From Actinomycetes bacterium (GTDB taxonomy: Bacteria > Actinomycetota > Acidimicrobiia > Acidimicrobiales > RAAP-2), in the NCBI GenBank assembly GCA_021828055.1, contig JAKATH010000015.1, forward strand, positions 1 to 35,075: 35,075 bases of DNA, written 5' to 3'. A program made the translations under genes and the position numbers. Shown here piece by piece: positions 18,038 through 26,102 of the stretch. The notes under the pieces are model-generated. The model saw only the letters and a list, made by a program, of their open reading frames with translations. It was not told where the DNA came from and searched no databases. Each line of letters opens with the position of its first letter. Position 1 is the stretch's first letter.

Positions 18038-18148
18038 CATCGACCGTTCCACGCCCCTCCGGGTCCGGTTCGCCGCCCGACCAACCCTGTGCCGGGTGGT
18101 GGTTAACTGGCGGCGGGCGCACGCCGGCGGGGGTGCCGGCCAGCCCGG

Positions 18149-18155
18149 AAGGAGG
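18149..18155 (+). promoter_or_regulatory. Strong ribosome binding site of the EF-G-like gene
   Basis: AAGGAGG lies eight bases before the GTG at 18164 and decides the start. This is one of the best Shine-Dalgarno matches in the window. The 139-base divergent gap to pgsA must also hold the promoter, which was not recognised. Confidence 0.8.
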
Positions 18156-18163
18156 TCGCCGTC

Positions 18164-20245
18164 GTGGCACCGCTCGCGCCGTTCGAGATCCGCAACGTCG
18201 CCCTTGTCGGCCACCATGCCGCGGGCAAGACCACCCTCGCCGAGGCGCTGCTGCTCTCCACGGGCGCACTGAGCCGCCAGGGGTCGGTCGAGAAGGGGAC
18301 GACGATCTGCGACTTCGAACCCGAGGAGATCTCCCGCCAGCTGTCCATCTCTTTCGCCATCGCGCCGTGCACGGTCGACGGCGTGAAGATCAACCTCCTG
18401 GACGCGCCGGGCTACGCGGACTTCGCCACCGACATGCGGGACGCGCTCAGCGTCGCGGACCTCGCCGTCGTCGTGGTCAGCGCCACCGACGGCGTCCAGG
18501 CCCAGACCGAGGACGCGTGGCGTGCGGCGGCCGACCTCGGGATGGCGCGCATCGTCGTCATCGACAAGCTGGACCGCGAGCGAGCCGACTTCGACCGCAC
18601 GCTCGCACAGGTCCGGGCCGCCTTCGGCACCGGCGTGGCGCCGGTGGAGCTTCCCATCGGCGCAGAGAGCGGGTTCCGCGGCGTCATCGACCTGCTCGAC
18701 GACCGGGCCAGCCTCTACGACACGAATTCCGGGCCGCCGGTGCGAGGCGTGGACGGCCCCGTCCCCGAGGACCTGGAGGTCGCCGAGCACGCCGTCCACG
18801 AGCAGCTCGTCGAAGGGATCGTCGTCGGCGACGACGAGCTGACGGCCCGATACCTCGACGGCGAGCAGATCGACCGAGCCGAGCTGCAGGCGAGCCTGGC
18901 TTCCGGGGTGGCGTCCGGAGCGGTGTTCCCGGTGCTCTGCTGCTCGGGGACGACCGGGGTGGGCATCGACCGCCTGGCACGCCAGATCGTCGAGCTCTGC
19001 CCGTCGCCCGACCGCGCGCGCAAGGCCCAGGTCGTCGCAGGCGGCACGACGGCCGAGGTCGCGGTCGACCCGTCCGGGCCGCCGCTCCTGGTCGTGTGCA
19101 AGACGCTCTCGGACCAGCACGCCGGTCGGCTCTCCCTCTGCAAGGTGCTCTCGGGCACGCTCAAGCCCGACACCGTGCTCACGAACCCGCGCACGCACGC
19201 TGACGAGCGGCTGCACGTGCTCTCGTCGCTCCGCGGCCACGACGCGACGCCGGTCGACGCCGTCGTCGCCGGCGACTTCGTCGCGATCCCCCGCCTGGCG
19301 GGGTCGCTCACGGGGGACACGCTGGCGCCCAAGGACAAGCCCGTCACCGTCGTCTTCTCCGCCCCCGAGGCACCTGCGCTCGCCGTCGCGGTGGCGCCCG
19401 CCTCGCGTGCCGACGAGGACAAGCTGATGTCGGCCCTGCAGCGCCTCTGCGAGGAGGACCGCAGCCTGACCGTGAGCCGCAACGACGAGGCGCACCAGAC
19501 CGTCCTCGGCGTCTCCGGAGAGGTGCACCTGGCGGTGACGCTCGAGCGCCTGTCGCGCAAGTTCGGCGTCACGGTGGAGCGCCAGGAGGTGGCGATCCCC
19601 TACCGAGAGACGATCTCCAAGCCTGCCGCCGCAGAAGGGAGGCACAAGAAGCAATCGGGCGGTCACGGCCAATTCGGCGTCTGCCACCTGCGCGTCGAGC
19701 CCCTCGAACGCGGCGAGGGCTTCCAGTTCCACGACGAGGTGGTGGGAGGCGCGATCCCCCGCCAGTACATCCCGGCCGTCGAGAAGGGAGTCGTCGAGGC
19801 GATGGCGCGCGGCGGGGCGTACGGCTACCCCGAGGTGGACGTGTCGGTCACGGTCGACGACGGCAAGTACCACTCGGTCGACTCGTCCGAGCTCAGCTTC
19901 AAGACGGCCGCGATGCTCGCCTTCCGCGAGGCCGTCGCCCGCGCCGGGCCAGTCCTCCTGGAGCCGGTCTCCAAGGTCGTCGTCACGGTGCCCGCGGACC
20001 TGCAGGGCGACGTCCTCGGCGACTTGAACTCCCGCCGCGGCAGGATCGTCGGCACCGAGGTCACCACCGACTCCCTCCAGGAGGTGACCGCGATGGTGCC
20101 GACCGCAGAGCTTGCGCGCTACGCGGTCGACCTGCGCGCGCTGACCGGCGGGCGGGGCCGGTTCCGCGCGGAGCACGACCACTACGACCCGGTTCCCGAG
20201 CACCTGGTGGCCTCCCTCGCGAGGAGCGTCCCGGCCGAGCCCTGA
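18164..20245 (+). CDS. EF-G-like translational GTPase (EF-G2/FusA2 type)
   Basis: Paralogue of elongation factor G. 693 residues with all five EF-G domains: the G domain (1-270), domain II, then III-V with HKKQSGGHGQFGVCHLRVEP and YGYPEVDVSVTVDDGKYHSVDSS. G1 is intact (GHHAAGKT, 16-23). Three other motifs are altered: switch I ends RQLSI rather than RGITI, G3 is DAPGY (80-84) so the catalytic His of DTPGH is Tyr84, and G4 is DKLD (134-137) instead of NKxD. These changes match the FusA2/EF-G2 group rather than a housekeeping EF-G. One mycobacterial EF-G2 is reported to bind nucleotide without ribosome-stimulated GTPase. The true role is unknown. It interrupts the HIT-pgsA neighbourhood on the opposite strand. 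Confidence 0.92.
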   Translation: MAPLAPFEIRNVALVGHHAAGKTTLAEALLLSTGALSRQGSVEKGTTICDFEPEEISRQLSISFAIAPCTVDGVKINLLDAPGYADFATDMRDALSVADLAVVVVSATDGVQAQTEDAWRAAADLGMARIVVIDKLDRERADFDRTLAQVRAAFGTGVAPVELPIGAESGFRGVIDLLDDRASLYDTNSGPPVRGVDGPVPEDLEVAEHAVHEQLVEGIVVGDDELTARYLDGEQIDRAELQASLASGVASGAVFPVLCCSGTTGVGIDRLARQIVELCPSPDRARKAQVVAGGTTAEVAVDPSGPPLLVVCKTLSDQHAGRLSLCKVLSGTLKPDTVLTNPRTHADERLHVLSSLRGHDATPVDAVVAGDFVAIPRLAGSLTGDTLAPKDKPVTVVFSAPEAPALAVAVAPASRADEDKLMSALQRLCEEDRSLTVSRNDEAHQTVLGVSGEVHLAVTLERLSRKFGVTVERQEVAIPYRETISKPAAAEGRHKKQSGGHGQFGVCHLRVEPLERGEGFQFHDEVVGGAIPRQYIPAVEKGVVEAMARGGAYGYPEVDVSVTVDDGKYHSVDSSELSFKTAAMLAFREAVARAGPVLLEPVSKVVVTVPADLQGDVLGDLNSRRGRIVGTEVTTDSLQEVTAMVPTAELARYAVDLRALTGGRGRFRAEHDHYDPVPEHLVASLARSVPAEP

Positions 20246-20314
20246 CACGAAGCTCCCAGCTCCCGGCGAGACACCCTCGCTTGCGCGCGGGTTCGCTGCG
20301 GCGCGGGACCGGTT

Positions 20315-20833
20315 CTACGCGTCGCGGGCGGGCCAGGACCTCGTGAGCCTCTCCCACGCGCCGGCCAGCTCCTCTGGGATCACGCGGACGCCCGCGACGG
20401 AGGTCATGAAGTTGGTGTCGCCCGACCAGCGCGGCACGGCATGCAGATGGAGGTGGAGGGGAATGCCCGCACCGGCCGCACGGCCGAGGTTCGCGCCCAA
20501 GTTGATGCCGTCGGGCGCGTAGGCGGCGGTGATCGCGCGGACCGCGGCGCGCGACGTCGCCCACAGCTCGCCGGACTCGTCGTCCGTGAGCTCGTCGAGG
20601 CCGGAAAGGTGGCGCAACGGCAGCACGAGCAGGTGGCCGCTCGAGTACGGGTAGGCGTTCAAGACCGCGAAGGTGAGGCTCCCCCGCCAGACCACGCCGT
20701 TGCCGGCCGACGGCGGTCCGCTCCCAGCGATGGCGCAGAAGACGCAGCGGCCCCCTGTGCGGCTGCGCTCCGCTTCGGTGGCCTCGCGCACGTACTCGTC
20801 GCGCCACCCCGCCCAGAGCTGCTCCAGCGGCAC
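20315..20833 (-). CDS. HIT-family nucleotide hydrolase/phosphorylase (Ap4A phosphorylase-like)
   Basis: Histidine-triad enzyme acting on dinucleoside polyphosphates or similar nucleotides. 172 residues from GTG at 20831-20833, two bases after the thrS stop. A zinc-type pair CVFC sits at 30-33. The triad is HLHLHAV at 127-133 (His127, His129, His131), followed by PRWSGDTNFM, as in the actinobacterial protein next to thrS that is known as an Ap4A phosphorylase. The long upstream frame is a thrS shadow. Because Ap4A is a by-product of aminoacyl-tRNA synthetases, coupling with thrS makes biochemical sense. Confidence 0.92.
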   Translation of the reverse strand: MPLEQLWAGWRDEYVREATEAERSRTGGRCVFCAIAGSGPPSAGNGVVWRGSLTFAVLNAYPYSSGHLLVLPLRHLSGLDELTDDESGELWATSRAAVRAITAAYAPDGINLGANLGRAAGAGIPLHLHLHAVPRWSGDTNFMTSVAGVRVIPEELAGAWERLTRSWPARDA

Positions 20834-20835
20834 GG

Positions 20836-22830
20836 CTAGGCGCCCGGCGCGATCCGCCGGGAGGCGACGTCCTCGCGCACCCGTGCGACGGCCTCTTCGA
20901 GCGCGACGCCGCGCTCCGGCCGGTCGTCGCCTCTGCGGTTGACGCCGACGGTGCCCGAGGCGACGTCGTCGTCCCCGACGACGAGCACGTAGGGCACCTT
21001 TTCGAGCTTCGCGCGCCGGATGCGCGCGCCGAGCGCCTCGCTGGCGTCCTCCATCTCCGCGCGTACGCCGCCGGCTGCGAAACGACCGGCCGCTGAGACG
21101 GCGTAGGGGACGTGGTCGTCGCGAACCGGCAGCACCCGCACCTGCACCGGAGAGAGCCAGGTCGGAAGGTTGCCCGCGTAGTGCTCGAGCAGCACGCCGA
21201 AGAACCGCTCCACCGAGCCGAAGAGCGCGCGATGGATCATCGCCGGCCGGTGCTTCGCGTTGTCGGCGCCCGTGTACTCCAGCCCGAAACGCTGCGGCAG
21301 CTGCAGGTCGAGCTGGACCGTCGACAGCTGCCAGTTCCTCCCGATCGCGTCGCGCGCCTGGACCGAGATCTTGGGCCCGTAGAAGGCACCGCCGCCCTCG
21401 TCGATCACGAGATCGAGACCCCTCCCCTCGGCGGCCTCGCGCAAGACGCCGGTCGCCTCGTCCCACTCCTCGTCGGAGCCGACCGCCTTTCCTTCGGGCT
21501 TGGTGGAGAGCTCCAGCCAGAAGTCGTCGAGCCCGTAGTCGCGCAGCAGGTCCAGCACGAAGCTGAGCGCCCGGCTCAGCTCCTCGGTCATCTGCTCCCG
21601 GGTGCAGAAGATGTGGGCGTCGTCCTGGGTCATCCCGCGGACGCGGGTGAGGCCGTGCACCACTCCGGACTTCTCGTAGCGGTAGACCGTGCCGAACTCG
21701 AAGAGCCGCATGGGCAGCTCGCGGTACGAACGCTGCCGGCTCCGGTAGACGAGGATGTGGAACGGGCAGTTCATCGGCTTGACGTAGTAGGTCGAGCCGT
21801 CGTCGAGCTCCATCGGGGGGTACATCGAGTCGGCGAACCACTCGACGTGGCCCGACTCCTCGAAGAGCGGGGCCTTCGTGATGTGGGGCGAGTAGACGAA
21901 GTCGTAGCCGGCCTCGGCGTGGCGCTTCCTCGAGTAGTCCTCCATCTCGCGCCGGACGACCCCGCCCTTCGGGTGGAAGACCGGAAGGCCCGAGCCGATC
22001 TCGTCAGGAAAGGAGAAGAGGTCCAGCTCGTGGCCGATCCGGCGGTGGTCGCGCCGCTCTGCCTCCTCCAAGCGGTGGAGGTGGGCGGCGAGCGTGGCCT
22101 CCGACTCCCAGGCAGTGCCGTAGATCCGCTGCAGCTGCTGGCGGTGCTCGTCGCCCCGCCAGTACGCCCCGGCGACTCTGGTGAGCTTGTAGTGCGCGAG
22201 CCTCGCGGTCGACGGCACGTGCGGCCCCCGGCAGAGGTCCACGAACTCCTCGGAGTTGCGGTACGTGGAGACGGTCGCCGCGGTCGCCGCGGCCGCCGAG
22301 CCCGACGCGTCGACCTCGTCCGCGCCGCGCCGCACCGCTTCGATGATCTCCTGCTTGTAGGGCTGGCCGCCGAACAGCGCGAGCCCTTCGTCGATGGACA
22401 GCTCGCGGCGCACGAACGGCTGGTCCTCGGCGACGATCTCGCGCATCTCCGCCTCCACGCGACCCAGGTCCTCCTCGGAGAAGTGCGCGCCGCCGGGAAG
22501 CTCGAAGTCGTAGTAGAAGCCGTCTGCGATCACCGGGCCGATCGCGAAGTGCGCGCCGGGCCACAGCCGCAGGACCGCCTGGGCCATCACGTGGGCGGTC
22601 GAGTGGCGCAGCACATCGCGGCCGGGACCGGAGTCGGCGGTCACGATCGACACCGAGGCGCCGTCGGGCAGCTCGCTCGAGAGGTCGACCAGGCGCCCGT
22701 CGACCTCGGCGGCGACCGCCGCCTTCGCGACGCGCGCGCCGAGCGCGGCGGCCAGGTCGGCGCCCGTCGCGCCCTCGGGGAGCTCTTGCTCGGAGCCGTC
22801 GGGCAGCTGGACCCTCACGTGTTGCGCCAT
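20836..22830 (-). CDS. thrS: Threonyl-tRNA synthetase
   Basis: Charges and proofreads tRNA-Thr. 664 residues. The TGS domain covers 4-65 and the editing domain has HSTAH (His76, His80) and DLCRGPH (Cys200, His204). The class II core includes KPMNCPFHILVYRSR with its zinc Cys, then FRxx-like motif 2 (MRLFEFGTVYRYEKSG) and motif 3 (HRPAMIHRALFGSVERF). The C-terminal anticodon domain starts near 560. An Ala-rich insert (about 173-188) sits in the editing domain. Start ATG 22828-22830; GGAAGGA lies about 12 bases upstream. Only 69 bases separate it from mshC, too short for a T-box, and none was seen. Confidence 0.98.
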   Translation of the reverse strand: MAQHVRVQLPDGSEQELPEGATGADLAAALGARVAKAAVAAEVDGRLVDLSSELPDGASVSIVTADSGPGRDVLRHSTAHVMAQAVLRLWPGAHFAIGPVIADGFYYDFELPGGAHFSEEDLGRVEAEMREIVAEDQPFVRRELSIDEGLALFGGQPYKQEIIEAVRRGADEVDASGSAAAATAATVSTYRNSEEFVDLCRGPHVPSTARLAHYKLTRVAGAYWRGDEHRQQLQRIYGTAWESEATLAAHLHRLEEAERRDHRRIGHELDLFSFPDEIGSGLPVFHPKGGVVRREMEDYSRKRHAEAGYDFVYSPHITKAPLFEESGHVEWFADSMYPPMELDDGSTYYVKPMNCPFHILVYRSRQRSYRELPMRLFEFGTVYRYEKSGVVHGLTRVRGMTQDDAHIFCTREQMTEELSRALSFVLDLLRDYGLDDFWLELSTKPEGKAVGSDEEWDEATGVLREAAEGRGLDLVIDEGGGAFYGPKISVQARDAIGRNWQLSTVQLDLQLPQRFGLEYTGADNAKHRPAMIHRALFGSVERFFGVLLEHYAGNLPTWLSPVQVRVLPVRDDHVPYAVSAAGRFAAGGVRAEMEDASEALGARIRRAKLEKVPYVLVVGDDDVASGTVGVNRRGDDRPERGVALEEAVARVREDVASRRIAPGA

Positions 22831-22899
22831 CGACGCGCTCGTCCTTCCGTCTCGTCGGGTCAGTCGTGGGTCGAAGAACGGTACCGCCTCCGAAGCGGC

Positions 22900-24027
22900 C
22901 TACAGGCTGACTCCCAAGAGTGCCGCGCCCGCGGCTACGGAGGCGCCCGAATCGGCGCGCTCGTCGAGCGCCGTCAGGGCCCCGGGCACGTCGAGGTCGT
23001 CGTCCAGCCTCGCCCGCACGAGGTCGAGGGTCGCGTCGCTCCTGCTCGCGGTGCCCTTCGACGCCAGCCGCCACTGCTCGAGGCGTTCGGCGGCGGGCAC
23101 GAGCTCCGAGTCGTCCCATTCCCAGTCGAAGCGGTAGCGGTGGGCCAGGATGGCGAGCCGCACGACCGCGGGCTCCCATTCCTTCAGCAGGTCTCCCAGG
23201 AAGACGAGGTTGCCGATCGACTTCGACATCTTCTGGCCACCGAGCCCCACGAGGCCCACGTGCAGCCAGTGGCGGACGAACTGGTGCCCCGTCACCGACT
23301 CGGACTGCGCGGTCTCGCACTCATGATGCGGGAACACGAGGTCGCGCCCGCCGCCGTGGAGGTCGACGGAGGGCCCGAGCTCGCGCATCGCGAGCGCCGA
23401 GCACTCGATGTGCCACCCCGGGCGCCCCGGTCCCCAGCGCGACTCCCACGCCGGCTCGTCGGGAAGCGACGGCTGCCACAGCACGAAGTCGAGGGGATGG
23501 CGCTTCGCGGGATCGCCCGGGTTGCCGCCCTGCTCGGCCGCGAGCACGAGCATCTCCTCCTCGGAGAGGTGGCTCACCTTGCCGAAGCCCGGGAACGTGG
23601 TGACGTCGAAGTAGACGCCCCCGCCGGCGCGATACGCGTGGCCGGTGTCGAGCGCCGCACCGACCAGACCGAGGATGTCGGGGATCGCCGAGGTGGCGCG
23701 CGGCTCCACGTCCGGGGGAAGGAGGCCGAGCGCCTTCATGTCTGCGTCGAAGCGCGCCATCTCCTCGGCAGCGAGGTCGAGGTAGTGGACACCGAGCTCG
23801 CGCGCCTTGCGCAGGATGTCGTCGTCGACGTCGGTCACGTTGCGCACGCAACGCACCCGGTGCCCCATGTCGATCAGCCGCCGCTTGAGCACGTCGTAGG
23901 TCACGTAGGCGGCTGCATGGCCCAGGTGTGCAGAGTCGTACGGAGTGATGCCGCACGTGTACATCGTGACGAGCTGCCCAGGCCGGAACGGAACGACCGC
24001 CTGGCGGGCGGTGTCGTAGAGCTGCAC
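22900..24027 (-). CDS. mshC: Cysteine ligase of the MshC type (mycothiol biosynthesis), CysRS homologue
   Basis: Probably joins cysteine to glucosaminyl-inositol in mycothiol synthesis. 375 residues from GTG at 24025-24027, one base after the npdG stop. It has the class I signatures HLGH at 34-37 and KMSKS at 266-270. The start YTCGITPYDSAHLGHAAA is the MshC form, whereas tRNA-charging CysRS reads GPTVYDxxHIGN. Zinc ligand candidates are Cys25, Cys209, His234 and nearby Glu. It ends soon after the catalytic core, lacking the anticodon-binding domain that makes CysRS about 460 residues long. The protein is slightly shorter than usual MshC. A true CysRS cannot be excluded from sequence alone. 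Confidence 0.82.
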   Translation of the reverse strand: MQLYDTARQAVVPFRPGQLVTMYTCGITPYDSAHLGHAAAYVTYDVLKRRLIDMGHRVRCVRNVTDVDDDILRKARELGVHYLDLAAEEMARFDADMKALGLLPPDVEPRATSAIPDILGLVGAALDTGHAYRAGGGVYFDVTTFPGFGKVSHLSEEEMLVLAAEQGGNPGDPAKRHPLDFVLWQPSLPDEPAWESRWGPGRPGWHIECSALAMRELGPSVDLHGGGRDLVFPHHECETAQSESVTGHQFVRHWLHVGLVGLGGQKMSKSIGNLVFLGDLLKEWEPAVVRLAILAHRYRFDWEWDDSELVPAAERLEQWRLASKGTASRSDATLDLVRARLDDDLDVPGALTALDERADSGASVAAGAALLGVSL

Positions 24028-24028
24028 G

Positions 24029-24682
24029 TCAGATCCCGGCGAGCTTCAGGGTGCTGCGGGCACGGTACCGAACATTCAGCGTGACGCACACCGCGGTGAA
24101 CGCCTCGATCGCCGCCGCCTGGCCCAGGCTGCCTGCGTCGAGCGGGCGGAGGCCCTCGATGCGCTCCACGAGAGACATGGTCTCGGCGGTCGCCTCCGGA
24201 TCGTCCGCGCACACCAGCACGTCCGCGGTCAACCCGGAGTCGAGGTCTGCCATCTCGCGGGCAGGGAGGTGGTGGAAGGCCCCGGCGACCTTGGTACGCG
24301 GGAACGCAGCCTGCAACGCCGCGGCGACCGACCCCCGGGGGTGGACGAGGGCGAGCATCTCCTGGCCCTCGCGGACGAGCACGCTCGCCATCGACACGAG
24401 GACCTTTCCCTCCAGGCGGTCGGCGACCTCCGACACGGTCCGCGTCGCGCCTTCCCAGGGGGTCGCGAGCACCACGAGCTCGGCCCCGGCCGCCTCGATG
24501 TTGCCGACGCCGGCGAGCACGCCTTCGATGCGTTCGGACCAGGCCGCGGCGATCTCGCCGACGACGGACGCCGCACGTGCCGGGTCGCGCGAGCCGATGC
24601 CCACCGACATGCCTGCGGCGGCCAGCCGGAGCCCGAGCCCCCGGCCTGCCGGCCCCGTTCCCCCGATGATCCCGACGTCCAC
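24029..24682 (-). CDS. npdG: NADPH-dependent F420 reductase (F420:NADP oxidoreductase)
   Basis: Transfers hydride between NADPH and coenzyme F420 in the cytoplasm. 217 residues from GTG at 24680-24682, with a GAAGGTGG stretch upstream as ribosome site. The N-terminal Rossmann fold reads VGIIGGTGPAGRGLGLRLA, then IGSRD at 29-33, the usual NADP-binding signature of the family. VAGAFHHLPA and the C-terminal helix region (GSLGQAAAIEAFTAV) agree with Fno. It implies that the host makes or uses F420. It lies at the 5' end of the npdG-mshC run, which joins two redox cofactors typical of actinobacteria. Confidence 0.9.
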   Translation of the reverse strand: MDVGIIGGTGPAGRGLGLRLAAAGMSVGIGSRDPARAASVVGEIAAAWSERIEGVLAGVGNIEAAGAELVVLATPWEGATRTVSEVADRLEGKVLVSMASVLVREGQEMLALVHPRGSVAAALQAAFPRTKVAGAFHHLPAREMADLDSGLTADVLVCADDPEATAETMSLVERIEGLRPLDAGSLGQAAAIEAFTAVCVTLNVRYRARSTLKLAGI

Positions 24683-24788
24683 TCGCCCACCTTCTCAGGG
24701 TCTGCCGCACGAGAACCTGCGCTGCCGAGACTACGCAGTCCCGGGTGAGCAGCACACGTCCGGCGGCGATCGCGCTCGCCGCGGTCGT

Positions 24789-24972
24789 CCGGCGGCCGGG
24801 GCGGCCGGCGTTCGTGGTCGTCCGGCGGCCGGCGCTGCACCGGTCAGGTGGGCGCCCGGCGGCCGGGGCGGCCGGCGTTCGTGGTCGTCCGGCGGCCGGC
24901 GTTCGTGGTCGTCCGGCGGCCGGCGTTCGTGGTCGTCCGGCGGCCGGCGCTGCACCGGTCAGGTGGGCGCCC
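24789..24972. repeat. 24-base tandem repeat nested in a larger duplication
   Basis: The 321-base gap 24683-25003 has no gene. Within it a segment of 69 bases (24789-24857) is repeated at 24856-24972 with 48 extra bases. The difference is a 24-base unit, starting ggcgttcgtggtcg, present once in the first copy (24807-24830) and three times in the second (24874-24897, 24898-24921, 24922-24945). All four units are identical. Both copies end in gctgcaccggtcaggtgggc. Because 24 is a multiple of three, both strands stay open, which makes false ORFs (FVVVRRPA and HERRPPDD repeats). It looks like a young minisatellite; its function is unknown. Confidence 0.9.
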
Positions 24973-24989
24973 GCACGACCGACGAGCGA

Positions 24990-24995
24990 TATCCT
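24990..24995 (+). promoter_or_regulatory. Possible -10 box of fabI (leaderless type)
   Basis: TATCCT lies eight bases before the GTG at 25004, and no Shine-Dalgarno is present between them. This fits a leaderless transcript. The -35 region falls in the end of the repeat array and has no TTGACA match. Confidence 0.4.
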
Positions 24996-25003
24996 GCCCC
25001 GCC

Positions 25004-25786
25004 GTGGGCATCCTCGAGGGAAAGCGCCTCCTCGTCACCGGCGTGCTGACCGATGACTCGCTCGCGTTCGCGACCGCGCACACGGCGGTGAGCGAGGGGG
25101 CGGAGGTCGTGCTCTCCGGGTTCGGCCGCGGTCTCTCGCTCACGAGGCGTACGGCGAGAAAGCTCCCCGTTGAGCCCGACGTGCTCGAGATCGACGTGAC
25201 CGACGCCGGCCAGCTCGCCGCTGCGGCCGCCGCCGTCTCGGCGCGATGGGGCCGCCTCGACGGGATCCTCCATGCGATCGGCTTCGCGCCGCCGAACTGC
25301 CTCGGCTCGGGGATGTTCGCTGCCGAGTGGGACGACGTCTCGGTCGCGCTGCAGGTGTCCGCCTACTCGTTGAAGGCGCTCGTCGCGGCGTTCCTGCCGC
25401 TGCTCGAGGTCTCGGGAGCCGACGGCGGCGCGTCGGTCGTCTCTCTCGACTTCGACGCGAGCGTGGCGTGGCCCGCCTACGACTGGATGGGCGTGGCGAA
25501 GGCCGCTCTCGAGTCGCTCACCCGATACCTCGCCAAGGAGCTGGGCCCCAAGCACATCCGCGTCAACCTCGTCGCCGCGGGCCCTGTCCGCACGATGGCG
25601 GCGAGGTCCATCCCAGGCTTCTCGGCGTTCGAGGAGTCCTGGGCAGCGCGCGCGCCGCTCGGCTGGGACGTGCACGACGCAACCCCGGTCGCAAAGGCCT
25701 GCGTCGCGCTCCTCTCGGACTGGCTGCCGATGACGACCGGCGAGACGCTGCACGCCGACGGCGGCGCGCACGCGGTCGGCGCCTGA
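25004..25786 (+). CDS. fabI: Enoyl-ACP reductase, InhA-like FabI
   Basis: NADH-dependent reductase of the last step in fatty acid elongation. 260 residues. It begins MGILEGKRLLVTGVLTDDSLAF, a typical FabI/InhA Rossmann start. The active-site triad corresponds to Phe150, Tyr159 and Lys166 (SLDFD, AYDWMGVAKAALES), matching InhA Phe149/Tyr158/Lys165. NLVAAGPVRTMAA and the C-terminal LHADGGAHAVGA are also conserved. At the position of InhA Ser94 this protein has Ala91 (LHAIGF). The GTG at 25004-25006 was chosen because homologues begin here; the frame is open further upstream only through the repeat array. Confidence 0.95.
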   Translation: MGILEGKRLLVTGVLTDDSLAFATAHTAVSEGAEVVLSGFGRGLSLTRRTARKLPVEPDVLEIDVTDAGQLAAAAAAVSARWGRLDGILHAIGFAPPNCLGSGMFAAEWDDVSVALQVSAYSLKALVAAFLPLLEVSGADGGASVVSLDFDASVAWPAYDWMGVAKAALESLTRYLAKELGPKHIRVNLVAAGPVRTMAARSIPGFSAFEESWAARAPLGWDVHDATPVAKACVALLSDWLPMTTGETLHADGGAHAVGA

Positions 25787-25897
25787 CGCGCGCCGATACC
25801 TCCGCGACCGCCAATACCGCCGCGCCCTCTCCCGCTTGCGGGTGCGCGTTGCGGGCGCGCGCCGTGAGGATCCGGTCCCGCACGCGCACCGCTCGGC

Positions 25898-25903
25898 TAC
25901 CAT
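25898..25903 (+). promoter_or_regulatory. Possible -10 box for the B12 riboswitch operon
   Basis: TACCAT lies 12 bases before the first base of the riboswitch P1 stem, so transcription would start just before the aptamer. No -35 match was seen. The sequence between the fabI stop (25786) and here shows only GC-rich inverted segments. Confidence 0.3.
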
Positions 25904-25915
25904 GTCGCCGACACA

Positions 25916-26061
25916 GGGCAGCGGACCCAGGAAGCCGGTGCGAGTCCGGCACGGTGCCGCCACTGTGATCGGGGAGCGTCCCTCACCGAAGACCACGGCC
26001 CGAACGGGCTGGAAGGTCGAGGGGGTGCGTTGATCCGGAGTCAGGATACTGACCGCTGCCC
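25916..26061 (+). promoter_or_regulatory. Cobalamin riboswitch aptamer
   Basis: Senses adenosylcobalamin or a related cobalamin in the nascent mRNA. The conserved core reads ggaagccggtgcgagtccgg at 25930-25949, followed by cacggtgccgccactgtg (about 25950-25967), which contains the invariant GCCACTG element. The 3' side has gagtcaggatactgacc (about 26038-26054), the usual 3' core. The ends close with a perfect nine-base P1: gggcagcgg (25916-25924) with ccgctgccc (26053-26061). It lies 41 bases upstream of the lipoprotein start, and all four downstream genes fit vitamin B12 import. Confidence 0.95.
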
Positions 26062-26094
26062 TCCGAGCTACGGGGCGAGAGCACCCCGGAGGAG
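26061..26094 (+). promoter_or_regulatory. Expression platform: hairpin covering the lipoprotein ribosome site
   Basis: GGAGGAG at 26088-26094 lies eight bases before the ATG at 26103. Upstream, ctcc (26061-26064) can pair with either ggag of this site, and cgggg (26071-26075) pairs with ccccg (26084-26088) around a cgagagca loop. Folding would hide the ribosome site. No U-run follows, so control at translation start is more likely than termination. Its first base is shared with the P1 stem of the aptamer. The pairing is read by eye, not computed. Confidence 0.65.
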
Positions 26095-26102
26095 CGTGCG
26101 AC

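Noticed and set aside
20315-21841. Long HIT protein of about 508 residues
   Set aside because: The upstream part is an out-of-frame reading of thrS; the GTG two bases after the thrS stop gives the family length.
22831-22899. T-box leader before thrS
   Set aside because: The gap to mshC is only 69 bases and no T-box core sequence was seen.
21112-24084. 990-codon plus-strand open frame
   Set aside because: Antisense to thrS and mshC, with low-complexity Arg/His/Val content. A shadow.
24789-24972. CRISPR-like array
   Set aside because: The units are directly adjacent with no unique spacers and no cas genes are near. It is a tandem repeat.
24848-25003. N-terminal extension of FabI through the repeat array
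   Set aside because: Homologues begin at MGILEGK, a -10-like box sits just before GTG 25004, and the extension is only repeat sequence.
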